Below are positions 1-9,739 of a stretch of DNA of 33,317 bases, in pieces. The notes beneath the pieces are model-generated. The model did no database searches. It saw only the letters and a list, made by a program, of their open reading frames with translations, and was not told the DNA's origin. The DNA is from Nemertoderma westbladi (taxonomy: Eukaryota; Xenacoelomorpha; Nemertodermatida; Nemertodermatidae). The translations under genes and the position numbers were made by a program. Location: assembly GCA_032718475.1 (NCBI GenBank), contig JAUCBJ010006676.1, positions 1-33,317 of the forward strand, written 5' to 3'. Numbering within the stretch: position 1 is the stretch's first letter; each line of letters begins with the position of its first letter.

Positions 1-81
1 AGAGTATTCTTAGCGACTGGGGGGGAACTGGCCAACAAGGCAAACGAATCAGTTATCCCACAAAAGCTTTTACACAAGTAT

Positions 82-1332
82 TGGGGCGACTTACGGGGTA
101 CGGGACTCATGTCAGATATTTAAGGGCCAGGGGTGGGAGGCAAAGTTAAGCAGTATTCAGGTTTGTCTGATTACTATTAGGCCTAGCCAACTTCCTGCTG
201 CCTGTAGAGGTGGATTTGGTAACTCGCTAGGCCTAAGGGACAAGGACTGCCCTTAGCGGTCCCTGGCCAACAGCAGTTATTACGAGCCTGAATAAGGACT
301 CGGAAAGTCTGCTGCTTGTGTCAGGGATTTGCGACGGGAACCGACAGACAGATCCTTAGCGGTCCCTGGTCGCCGGCAGTTATTACGAGCCTGAATAAGG
401 ACTTGGAAAGCTTGCCGACATACGCCAGGGTCTTGCGACGGGTCGACCGACTAAACGGAGGAAGGGTTCGATGAGGACTGCCTTCCTGGAGTGGGTTCCA
501 CGACCGGCGTTAGTACGAGCCTGAATAAGGACTCGGAAAACTACCAACCGTTGGGGCTCACGATGGGCTGACAGACCCCTTGCCAAGCCGTACTGCTTTC
601 CTGATGACCGATCCCTTCGGGGTTCGGGAAGGGTGGGATGGACACGCAACGTGGTCGAAAGACAAAGGACCGGACTCCACTGGCCTACAGACTGTTCGGA
701 GCAGCTTCTTGGCTACCGAAGCGACTACGAGCCTGAATAAGGACTCGGAAAGCTTAGGTGGTTGGGTCCCTGTGATGAACCGACGGACCCCTAGCCAAGC
801 CGTACCGCTTTCCTGATGACCGATCCCTTCGGGGTTCGGGAAGGGTGGGACGGACACGCAAACGGGTCCACCGACACGACAGACCCCTAGCCAAGCCGTA
901 CCGCTTTCCTGATGACCGATCCCTTCGGGGTTCGGGAAGGGTGGGACGGACACACAACCGGGTCTACCGACTTGACCAACCCTTAGCAAAGCTGTACCGC
1001 TTTCCTGATGACCGATCCCTTCGGGGTTCGGGAAGGGTGGGACGGACACGCAACAGGGTCGACCGACACCGACACTACGGTACCGAGACTAGGGCCGAGG
1101 GAAAATTGGGGAACATTAGTTAGGTTAAAATCTAACTAATCAGTGGGTAATTAAATAATGTACTGTAGGGATTTATATTGTCGTGTTATATTATTGTGAA
1201 TATTTGGTGTATATTGGTTTGGGGAAGCCCAACCTATTCTCAATCAAGATTCAACCATAGGGAAGTTACATTAAAGATTATATCCAACCAATGCAACCTT
1301 TTCTCAACCGCAATCTTGCATTTAAGAAAGTA
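82..1332 (-). repeat. LTR of BEL/Pao family A, inverted left copy
   Basis: This is a reverse-complement, diverged counterpart of the LTR at 7599-8741. Homology starts at TGGGGCGAC (82), which pairs with GTCGCCCCA ending at 8741, and runs past the polypurine tract at 1333-1344. Inside are four copies of a module around CCCTTCGGGGTTCGGG at about 609, 821, 917 and 1012, and about four copies of a module containing gagcctgaataaggac between 277 and 752. The short reading frames here are by-products of these repeats and I do not regard them as genes. Boundaries rest on alignment by eye and on the TG/CA rule; the start next to the purine tract reads TA rather than TG in this copy. Confidence 0.7.
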
Positions 1333-1440
1333 TTCCTTCTCCACTCCCAATATCCGGTGACTGGCCGGAATTCAGTGGTCTAAAAGTTCCGCCTCCAGCA
1401 TCGGCGTTTTCCCCCATGGTGTCGGGAATAACGGCAACAT
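1333..1440 (-). pseudogene. 3' tail of a second family-A pol plus polypurine tract
   Basis: Read on the - strand, this stretch matches the end of the pol at 7492-7598: both contain VAVIP, then NADAG, then SPD or PVT-like codons, and then the purine tract GTGGAGAAGGAA. Homology between the two arms stops near 1440, so only about 35 codons of this second pol survive. It sits head-to-head with the + strand pol that opens at 1453. The arms differ at many positions, roughly 15-20% by eye, which favours two separate insertions followed by deletion over a recent inverted duplication. Confidence 0.6.
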
Positions 1441-1452
1441 AAGTGTCTAGCT

Positions 1453-2626
1453 ATGAAAGGGTTCGGCAGGCAGTTAGGTAAGGTGCCACCGATGAGTCCC
1501 ATAGTACAGGAGTATTTTGACAAGCTCAGAGTACCGAGACACCAGGTAGGTTATAGGAATGTATCTATGTTGATTGGTGCAGAACAGCTGATCGCACACC
1601 AAATATGGGAAACGAGACCAGCTGAACCACATGTAAATGGACCACACGCCCATAGGACTATACTAGGTTGGTATACACTAGTACCCATGTCTTATGAGTT
1701 TACAGGTGGCGACAAGCCAAAGGATAGACATGACGGATTACAGCCTATAATTCAACCACCGTTAGTAGAACCACCAGACATAAACGAGTTTAGGAGAACC
1801 TGCATTGACCACTATAGTGACGTTAGCGAGTCGGACGAGGAGTTGATTCCCGATAATGTTAGATTGTCAGAACCACTCTACAATGACAGGACAGATAGTG
1901 AACCCGAGGACTACTGTTATCAGCCCCGTGGGTCTGGTTCAGCGGCCCACGCCACTTATTTGAGTAACGTTTTGACTTATACCGATATAGTGGAGGGTCA
2001 AGTGGCTAGATATCGAGACCTCGACATTTTCCAATACAGTGAGGAGGAGCTACAGAAAGAATTGATACGCCAGGACCTCGAGACACTAGCTAGAACCGTC
2101 GAATGGCTGGATAGGGACGCAATGGAACCCGGTGGGTATGACCTAACCATGTCCACTGATGAGAAACGGTCGCTGGAGATGATGGAAGATACCATACGTC
2201 TGCTACCGACAGGACATTTTGAAGTTGGAATGTTGTGGCGTCGACAACCTCCTAAGTTGGAGAACAACTATAACTTAGCCTTGAAAAGATTGAACGGAGT
2301 AAGGGCTCGGTTGCTGAAGAATCCAGACGTTAGGGAGAAGTATTGCGCCCAGATAAACAACTATTTTGCCAAGGGATTTGCTGGGAAGGTAGAGGACCCG
2401 GACTTAGTGACAGACCAGACTTATTACCTTCCACATCACTATGTGACTCACCCTGACAAACCAGACAAAGTCCGATTAGTCAACGACTGCGCAGCAGTCT
2501 ATAGAGGTATGTCCCTGAACTCAGAGTTGATGGATGGTCCCAACTTAAATAACTATTTGATAGGGATACTGTTACGCTTTAGACAGTGGCGATTCGCGTT
2601 TACTTGCGACATCGAGGCGATGTTTC
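1453..2626 (+). pseudogene. pol: BEL/Pao pol family A, part 1 (protease tail and start of RT)
   Basis: This is the first of three pieces of a BEL/Pao polyprotein. Near residues 40-75 it has MLIGAEQ and then HRTILGW, the link after the aspartic protease that is typical of BEL/Pao. The active-site part of the protease, and all of Gag, are missing, so the copy is 5'-truncated. A linker rich in acidic residues follows, then reverse transcriptase with DQTYYLPHHYV, VRLVNDCAA and FTCDIEAMF (motif A, with its catalytic aspartate). The frame is cut directly after that phenylalanine by the foldback element at 2627; the three residues read beyond it come from the insert. It continues at 4437. The start at 1453 is only the first ATG after the junction with the inverted left copy. 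Confidence 0.88.
2619..2626. repeat. Target-site duplication, left copy (GATGTTTC)
   Basis: GATGTTTC occurs here and again at 4437-4444, on either side of the foldback element. Removing the insert and one copy leaves the reverse transcriptase reading frame intact through motif A, so this is the original target site. The preceding C is also shared, but the 8 bp reading gives the better match between the two element ends. Confidence 0.85.
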
Positions 2627-2637
2627 GGTTATATTGA

Positions 2638-3208
2638 AAAATATCGAGACATGAAAATATTGAGAGTAAAAATAACGCGAGTAAAAACATCGAGTGTTGA
2701 AAAATAACGATAATATCGAGAGTTCAAAAAATATCGAGAGTAAAAATATCGAGGGTAAAAATATCGAGAGTAAAAATACCGAGTGTTGAAAAATATCGAG
2801 AGTAAAAATATCGAGTGTTGAAAAATATCGAGAGTAAAAATATCGAGTGTTGAAAAATATCGAGAGTAAAAATATCGAGTGTTGAAAAATATCGAGAGTA
2901 AAAATATCGAGTGATGAAAAATATCGAGAGTAAAAATATCGAGAGTAAAAATATCGAGTGTTGAAAAATATCGAGAGTAAAAATATCGAGTGTTGAAAAA
3001 TATCGAGAGTAAAAATATCGAGTGTTGAAAAATATCGAGAGTAAAAATATCGAGTGTTGAAAAATATCGAGAGTAATAATATCGAGTGTTGAAAAATATC
3101 GAGTGTTGAAAAATATTGAGTGTTGAAAAATATCGAGTGTAAAAATATCGAGTGTTGAAAAATATAGAATGTTGAAAAATATCGAGAGTAAAAATATCGA
3201 TAGTAACA
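2638..3208 (+). repeat. Left foldback arm: tandem AAAAATATCGAG repeats
   Basis: About 35 copies of a short unit occur in two versions, TATCGAGAGTAAAAA and TATCGAGTGTTGAAAAA. Over most of the arm the two alternate strictly, giving a higher-order unit of about 33 bp. Copies decay towards the inner edge near 3100-3200 and the outer edge near 2640-2760. Confidence 0.9.
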
Positions 3209-3519
3209 ATTTTTTTAAATAAGGGTTGTATGATAATTTTTTTTACTAAAAATGTTCTAGAACAACAATATTTATCAACATTTGGTAGCTTATACAGTAC
3301 GTTTTCTAATATAATATTTAACAATATTTATAATATTTATCAAAATTTATACCTAGCACTTCTTTTATAATATTTATTAAAAAAATAGCAAAAACTAGCT
3401 AGTATAATAAATCTGGTAAATGGGTACCCAAGGTGTATTACATAATGCCATTCACTTGCACTGTTGTAACCCATGCACTGCAATATTGTTCCATAATTCT
3501 AAATAAAATGCTCAAGTAA

Positions 3520-4432
3520 AATGCAATATTTTTACTCTCGATATGTTTCAACACTCGATATTGTCAACACTCGATATTTTTCAACACTCAATATTTTTCA
3601 ACACTCGATATTTTTCAACACTCGAGATTTTTACTCTCAATATTTTTCAACACTCGATATTTTTCAACACTCGATATTTTTACTCTCGATATTTTTCAAC
3701 ACTCGATATTTTTACTCTCAATATTTTTCAACACTCGATATTTTTCAACACTCGATATTTTTCAACACTCGATATTTTTCAACAGTCGATATTTTTCAAC
3801 ACTCGATATTTTTCAACACTCGATATTTTTACTCTCGATATTTTTCAACACTCGATATTTTTCATCACTCGATATTTTTCAACACTCGATATTTTTCAAC
3901 AGTCGATATTTTTCAACACTCGATATTTTTCAACACTCGATATTTTTCAACAGTCGATATTTTTCAACACTCGATATTTTTCAACACTCGATATTTTTAC
4001 TCTCGATATTTTTCAACACTCGATATTTTTACTCTCGATATTTTTACTCTCGATATTTTTCAACACTCGATATTTTTCAACACTCGATATTTTTTAACAC
4101 TCGATATTTTTACTCTCGATATTTTTCAACACTCGATATTTTTCAACACTCGATATTTTTCAACACTCGATATTTTTACTCTCGATATTTTTCAACACTC
4201 GATATTTTTACTCTCGATATTTTTCAACACTCGATATTTTTACTCTCGATATTTTTAAACACTCGATATTTTTCAACACTCGTTATTTTCGATATTTTTC
4301 ATCTCGTGTTATTTTTACTCTCGATATTTTTTAATCACGTTAATTTTCAACACTCGTTATTTTTACTCTCGATATTTTTACTCTCGTTATTTTTACTCTC
4401 GATATTTTTCAAGTCTCGATATTTTTCACCAT
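3520..4432 (-). repeat. Right foldback arm: same repeats inverted
   Basis: These are the reverse complements of the left-arm units, roughly 54 copies, so this arm is about 1.6 times longer than the left. Alternation is looser and runs of the TCAACAC version dominate. The outermost 90 bp, next to the pol junction, are more diverged (CTCGTTATTTTTACTC and similar). Confidence 0.9.
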
Positions 4433-5772
4433 TACCGATGTTTCACCAGGTAAGAGCCTGCAAAGCGGACCAGGATAGTCTCAGATTTCTCTGGTTCGAG
4501 AATGAAGACCTATCCGGACCAGTGGTTACATACCAGATGTATGTCAGGATATTTGGTGCCCGCGATAGTCCCAACGGGCCGCTGTTTGTTCTAAAGAAAA
4601 CAGCAACGGCCCAGATTGGTAAGTATCCAGTAGACGTTATTGAGTCCATCTTGAGAAACTTCTACATGGACGACGGATTGGTGTCCAAGGACACAGCGGA
4701 ACAAGCCATAGAAGTGGCTCACGGCCTACAGGAGTGCTTGGCTACAGGGGGTTTTCCTCTGCACAAGTTCACTACCAACTCAGAGGCCCTATTAGAGTCG
4801 TTCCCAGTGAAAGATCGCGGGAGCGGAGACATTGAATTGGGGGTAGAACCCATCCCCATGGCGCGAGTACTGGGACTCGCTTGGAATCCGAACACGAATA
4901 AGTTCGAGGTGAGAGTCAGATTTGAACCCAGTAGTCCAGACAAAGTTTTGACTAAGAGAATCTGCTTATCGACAATGAGTAGACTATTTGACCTGATGAA
5001 CTTTATCAGCCCGGTAATATTACAGGCACGAGTATGTATGAGGAAAATTTGGTTGTCCGACCTAGAGTGGGACGAGCCAATATCCCCTATACATGCAAAG
5101 CAGTGGAGAGAGAGGGAAGCCGAGTTGCATCTATTGAAAAATATAGATGTACCCCGCTCCTACTTTCCGAATCAGCTGGTGTTTACAGCTGATTTAGAAC
5201 TGCACTTATTTAGTGACGCAAGTGATACCGGCTTTGGTATGGTAGCCTACCTTCGCCGAGAGGTAAGTCAGGACAAATTTGAGATGGCCTTTGTGACTTC
5301 TAGATCAAAGACAATGCCAGTCAAATACATGACTGTCCCTCGTGCAGAGTTGCAGGCGGCAGTAGTCTCAGTCGAGATAAGTAAGCAGATAATAGAGGAG
5401 TTAGACACGACATTGACTTTATTATATTGGACGGACGCATCCTTAGTGTTAGTATACATTGCAGCCGATAATATTGCACTAAAGACATTTGTGGCCAACA
5501 GACGCGCTCAGATCGTCCACTTTTTGACAAAGGAACAATGGAGACATTGTCCGGGAGTGTTAAACCCGGCCGACATAACTTCGAGAGGTGCTATGCTGGC
5601 GGAATTCTGTCAGGAGGAGTCCCAGGAGTTTTGGTTGCATGGTCCTGATTTTCTAATGAGGACACAGGAACATTGGGCAGAGCGACTGAAGATAGTGACC
5701 AATCCGATGCCAGAGGATGCAGAAGTCAAAGTGGAGAAAGTCGCCAAGTCTAAGTCGAAAGCCAAACTCAAG

Positions 5773-5850
5773 TTATTGGAGCGGCCTAAAGAGTTATTGG
5801 AGCGGCCTGAAGAGTCATTTGAGCGGCCTGAAGAGTCATTGGAGCGGCCC
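5773..5850 (+). repeat. 24 bp coding minisatellite (LLERPEE-like) in pol
   Basis: About three to four copies of a 24 bp unit around TTGGAGCGGCCTGAAGAGTC encode an eight-residue repeat of the type LLERPKE, LLERPEE, FERPEE, LERPGD. It lies in the linker between RNase H and integrase. The family-C pol has an acidic stretch (SEGEEGDSEGEE) near the corresponding place but no such repeat. Confidence 0.85.
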
Positions 5851-5978
5851 GGAGACCTGTCAGACCAAAGGACTTACGTGACTACTAGATCCGGAAGGGT
5901 AAGTTATGACATAAAACCACCCTTACAGACTACACAAGGGTCACAATTGGTAAGTGATGGACAGAAATTGACCGACAA

Positions 5979-6029
5979 AATGGAGCCTTTGGTTTCCAAA
6001 CCTGCGGGTTTGGATTCAAAACTTCCATT
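5979..6029. repeat. Short palindromic element, copy 1 (in pol A)
   Basis: The core CCAAACCTGCGGGTTTGG (5996-6013) is an 18 bp near-palindrome. Outside it AATGGA (5979-5984) pairs with TCCATT (6024-6029), with a TTTG/CAAA-like inner stretch between. It is read in frame as SKPAGLDSK. Compare the copies near 10685, 16040 and 17540. Confidence 0.7.
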
Positions 6030-6884
6030 AGCTAGCGGGCAACCGTCGCTGGCATTAGAGCCATGTAGTATTTATGACAAATTACTAAATTCGTCCGCCT
6101 CTTGGCTGAAAATTTGTAAAAGAACTGCGTGGTTAAGCCGATACGTTTCGTACCTTTGTTTAAAACATTCGAAACATTTAGGAGAACAAACGAGCGCTAA
6201 TAGTGAGCGAATTCAGAAATTGAAACAACCTCTGACAGAGGATGAGATTGATCAAGCGGAATTAAAGCATTTGAAGCATTATCAAATAGGTGCCTTCCCC
6301 AAAGAATTATATCTATTATCGGCTCAACGACCAGTTCTCTATAAACCCCTTAGAAAATGGAGCCCATTAATCCATAAGGGTTTGATTTGTCATAGATCGA
6401 GAATCCAGACTGTCGACATAAACTCACAGTTAAGGTTCCCAGTGATAATCCCTAGTCACCCCATAGAGTTGCAAAAGGCGATTCTATGGGATATACATAA
6501 GAGGTTGCATCACGCGGGAAAGTTACACTGTTTGTCGGCAGCGAGACAGCGATTCATTCTATTGCAGCCAAGCAGGGCAGTAGGTACTATGTACGACGCC
6601 TGTCTGGTTTGCAAGAGAGTGAACGCCAGAGTATTGGAACAGGAGATGGCTGAACTCCCGGAAGCGAGAGTGCAGGCATATGACCCACCCTTTACAAATA
6701 CAGGGGTGGACTGCTTTGGTCCGATTGAGGCAAAGAGTGGACAGCTGACCCACAAGAGATGGGGCCTGCTGCTGATATGTATGGCCAGTAGAGCCATACA
6801 TATAGAGCGTGTGGCAGACATGTCGACCAAATCTCTGCTTCTGGCCTTAAAGAGATTTATGGCCAGGAGAGGACTAGTAAAGCG

Positions 6885-7584
6885 TTCTACTCCGACAAGG
6901 GTACAAACTTTGTCGGAGGGAATAGCGAGTTGAACGCGGCTCATAGGGCGGCGCAGAACAGAGAAATCTCTGCAGCACTTTTGCCGCAAAGAGTGGAGTG
7001 GAGATTTAACACTCCAGAAAGTCCCTGGAGAGGAGGAAGTTGGGAGCATTTGGTTCACTCCATAAAACAGACTATTGCTAAGACATTGCCTGTAAACAAA
7101 CAACTTACCGACGATGACAGCTTTCATCGAAATCGAGCATACACTAAACTCGAGGCCGATAGCTATGTTGCCAGATGGTGTTGCATTAACGCCGAATTAT
7201 TTGCTAATGCAGAGTCCAGCATTTCTTGTGCCGGCATCAGAACCCATTAGTGCCGACCTATATAGTCGTAAGAGCTGGAAAATGACACAGTTTGTCACGT
7301 ACACATTCTGGGAATATTGGCGGGAATATTATCTTCCCACCATATCCACCAGATCGAAGTGGTACAAAACAGTTTGGAGCCTCCAAAGAGGAGACTATGT
7401 ATTAATAACCGAACCAGTTGTCAAGAGAAAATATTGGGAGACTGGAGTCATCTTGCACATACACCCAGACGTGCAAAATATAGTGCGCACTGTTGCCGTT
7501 ATCCCAACACCAGGGGGGAAAAACGCCGATGCTGGAGACGTGACTTCACAGACCACCGAGCCCCGGCCAGTCACCGGATATTGA
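6885..7584 (+). pseudogene. pol: BEL/Pao pol family A, part 3 (integrase core and C-terminus)
   Basis: After a frame change near 6885 the integrase core continues with YSDKGTNFVGG (second catalytic aspartate). Within SPWRGGSWEHLVHSIKQ it carries the glutamate that completes the DDE triad. A second frame change near 7110 returns to the original frame with FIEIEHTLNSRPIAML. The BEL/Pao C-terminal domain follows: SWKMTQFVTYTFWEYWREYYLP, RSKWYK, GDYVLI. The stop is at 7582-7584. The two frame changes compensate each other; each could be a real mutation or an assembly error. The same end of pol is duplicated in inverted form at 1333-1440. Confidence 0.88.
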
Positions 7585-7586
7585 TT

Positions 7587-7598
7587 GTGGAGAAGGAA
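7587..7598 (+). promoter_or_regulatory. Polypurine tract of element A
   Basis: GTGGAGAAGGAA lies three bases behind the pol stop and directly before TG, the usual LTR start. In the inverted left copy the same tract is kept (1333-1344, reverse complement). In LTR retroelements this tract primes plus-strand DNA synthesis. Confidence 0.6.
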
Positions 7599-8741
7599 TG
7601 ATTTCTGAGATGCAGGTTGCGGTTGAGAAAAAGCTGCATTAGTTGGATATACTCTTTAATGTAACTGAACTCTGTTGAACCTGATTGAGAATAATTTCGG
7701 GCTTCCCCAAATCAATATACACCAAATATTCACAATAATTATACACGACAATATAAATCCCTACAGTATATTATTTAATTACCCACTGTTCGCTCAGATT
7801 TTAGCCTAACTAATGTTCCCCAGATTTTCCCTCAGTCCTAGTCTTGATGCCGTAGTGTCGGTGTCGGTCGACCCTGTCGCGTGTCCGTTCCACCCCTCAC
7901 GAACCCCAAAGGGAACGATCATCGAGAACCAGCACGGCTTGGCTAAGGGTCGGTCCAGTCGGTAGACTCTGTCGCGTATCCGTACCACCCCTCTCGAACC
8001 CCGAAGGGATCGGTCATCGAGAACCAGTACGGCTTGGCTAGGGGTCCGTCGGTTCATCGCAGAAACCCAACCACCTAGGCTTTCCGAGTCCCTTTCAGGC
8101 TCATAGTCGCTTCGGCAGCCGAGAAACTGCTCCGAACAGTCGGTAGGCCAGTAGAGTCTAGTCCTTTGTCTTTCGACCCCGTCGCGTGTCCGTCCCACCC
8201 CTCACGAACCCCGAAGGGAACGATCATCGAGAACCAGTACGGCTTGGCTAAGGGGTCTGTCGTCGGTCGCGTCGCAAATCCCTGGTACAAGCAGCCGGCG
8301 TTCCGAGTTCTTTTCAGGCTCGTAATAACTGCTGTTGACCAGAGACCGCTAAGGGCAGTCCTCGTCAAACCCTTACTCCGTAAGTCGGTAGACCCTTTCG
8401 CGTGTCCGTCCCACCCCTCACGAACCCCGAAGGGAACGATCATCGAGAACCAGTACGGCTTGGCTAGGGGTCTGTCGTGTCGTTTCCCATCGCAAATCCC
8501 TGACACAAGCAGTCAGCGTTCCGAGATCTTTTCAGTCTCGTAATAACTGCTGTTGGCCAGGGACCGCTAAGGGCAGTCCTTGTCCTTTAGGCCTGGCGCA
8601 TTACCAAATCCACCTCTACAGGCAGCAGGAAGTTGGCCAGGGCCTAATAGTAATCAGGCTAACCTGAATACTGCTTGAATTTTCCATCCCCCCTGGCCCT
8701 TATAAACATGAAATTAGTCCCGTACCCTGTAAGTCGCCCCA
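7599..8741 (+). repeat. 3' LTR of BEL/Pao family A
   Basis: About 1,143 bp from TG after the polypurine tract to CCCCA at 8741, where homology with the inverted copy at 82-1332 ends. It holds four copies of a module containing CGAACCCCGAAGGGA (near 7891, 7986, 8196, 8411) and three copies of a module containing TTTTCAGGCTCGTAATAA or close variants. Several short open frames appear in the repeats but none resembles a protein. No convincing target-site duplication was found at the outer ends of the two inverted LTRs. Confidence 0.7.
8701..8706 (+). promoter_or_regulatory. Candidate TATA box of the A LTR
   Basis: TATAAA lies about 35 bp before the LTR end. The inverted copy has a related AT-rich stretch in the same place (about 115-125). 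This would leave very little room for R and U5, so the call is tentative. Confidence 0.35.
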
Positions 8742-9072
8742 AAGTTCGCCCATAAATCGCCCCCAGTTTATAGAATGTGCCCAAAACCCATGGTCCCGCA
8801 CCCAGTAGTAATATCGGAATAATCATTTTAAATTAATACAAAAAATATTCAACTCGTGTTATGGAAAGTTTAAACACCGCGAACACGCACCGTCACTGTG
8901 AAAATAAGGTGCAAGTGTCCGCACCCAAAAAAGTGTAAAACTAATGGTTTACACACCTTGGACCGACCGGTCCAAGATATCGTGTTATTAGAGGAGACAC
9001 GCATCGAGACAGGAGATTATAATTTGTCTTCTGCCTCAAACCAAAATTAGTGTTTAGGACACAAACTCACTT
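8742..9072. other. Spacer between elements A and B
   Basis: About 330 bp with no coding frame of note. Its only clear structure is the run of three hairpins at 8908-8976. The last bases before 9073 (cactt) would be the flank of the B LTR. Confidence 0.6.
8908..8976. repeat. Three consecutive perfect hairpins
   Basis: GGTGC/GCACC (8908-8912 and 8921-8925), GTGTAAA/TTTACAC (8933-8939 and 8948-8954) and CTTGGACC/GGTCCAAG (8957-8964 and 8969-8976) follow each other with short gaps. The third also has ACAC and GTGT outside it. Function unknown. Confidence 0.7.
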
Positions 9073-9636
9073 TGTTAGCTTATCCAATTCCGCTAACCTA
9101 CCCCATAAAGTGAGCAGTTATACAATATTGGGAGCACGAGGTTGATTACCAATATCAACCTCGTGTCACCCCAACAAAGTGGGAAGTAGACACATACGCA
9201 CAATAAGGGTCAGGGGTTACACCCCTGAAAGAGAGAGAATAGCAAGGGCGAAGGGAAGCACTTCAGAGGGGGCAAAGGGTGACAACAGAGTTATTAGCCA
9301 ATGGGGGGAAGGCACCGGCTGGGTAACGTAACTTGGCCAACCGTGCAATATACATTATCATTTATTCAGTGTATCATTTATTCAGTGTGTCATTTAATCA
9401 GTTAGTTAGGTTAGTTTAGCTAGGGAAGTACCGGGACTTTAATCACCGTCTTCGATACCCGCCTTCCGTTTACCATCAATATTCTATTGTCAATTCCGTG
9501 TATCATTTATTCATTTATACTATTATACCCGAAGGACTATATACAACGATCAACAAACTCTTTCACCTTTCACACACGGCGGGGACGCGTAGATTAAAAA
9601 CCGGAAAAACCGGGATCCTCCCTGGATCCCGTCACA
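9073..9636 (+). repeat. 5' LTR of element B (same family as C)
   Basis: This 564 bp LTR starts TGTTAGC and ends GGATCCCGTCACA, as the two LTRs of element C do. Shared blocks include GCCAACCGTGCAATATA, the GGCGGGGACGCG block and the terminal hairpin CGGGATCC/GGATCCCG. Hairpins sit at matching places in B and C: TGTTAGC/GCTAAC at the start, CACGAGGTTGAT/ATCAACCTCGTG (9135-9146 and 9154-9165), and CAGGGG/CCCCTG. B and C copies are clearly diverged, more than the two C LTRs are from each other. Confidence 0.85.
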
Positions 9637-9739
9637 GTGATTAAATCGGAGCTGCTACCCTAGTTAACTACCACAGTAATTGAAGAACAAACTGCCACCC
9701 TAGTTAAACAGTTACACAAACTGACTGCCAGATACGAAG

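Larger units (their letters stand above)
2627..4436. mobile_element. Foldback-type non-autonomous DNA transposon
   Basis: This 1,810 bp element lies inside the family-A pol and is flanked by the 8 bp duplication GATGTTTC. Its ends are inverted repeats: the left reads GGTTATATTGAAAAATATCG and the right, reverse-complemented, reads GGTAATGGTGAAAAATATCG. Both arms are long arrays of 15-17 bp repeats in inverted orientation, around a central segment of about 310 bp (3209-3519) with no coding signal. This is the architecture of Drosophila FB/Galileo foldback elements. An 8 bp duplication is used by hAT, P and Merlin transposases among others, so the superfamily is left open. Long open frames across the arms are a side effect of the repeats lacking stops and are not genes. 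Confidence 0.85.
4437..6887 (+). pseudogene. pol: BEL/Pao pol family A, part 2 (RT, RNase H, integrase N-terminus)
   Basis: The pol resumes after the foldback element with MFHQVRA and RFLWFENED. YMDD, the RT active site, is encoded at 4663-4674. LFSDASDTGFG and the TVPRAELQAA and YWTDAS stretches follow; this is the RNase H-like region of BEL/Pao. The integrase begins with an H2C2 zinc site (HKRLHHAG, then CLVCKR) and the first catalytic aspartate in GVDCFGP. Between RNase H and integrase is an unusual lysine- and glutamate-rich insert with an eight-residue repeat (about 5773-5850) and one copy of the palindromic element (5979-6029). The frame ends by a frame change near 6885; the stop at 6931-6933 is in the wrong frame for integrase. 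Confidence 0.9.

Noticed and set aside
558-1123. Several overlapping frames with repeated PPFPNPEGIG or similar in the A LTR
   Set aside because: They come from the LTR modules, run in both strands and are matched by equivalent frames in the other LTR copy.
2629-4258. Long open frames across the foldback arms rich in SIFFNTRYF and LDIFTLDIF repeats
   Set aside because: They are translations of a 15-17 bp repeat without stops, present in several frames at once and in inverted copies. No protein signal.
82-8741. DIRS-type or other retroelement with genuine inverted terminal repeats
   Set aside because: No tyrosine recombinase is seen; the integrase is a DDE type of BEL/Pao, and the arms are too diverged to be the ends of one insertion.
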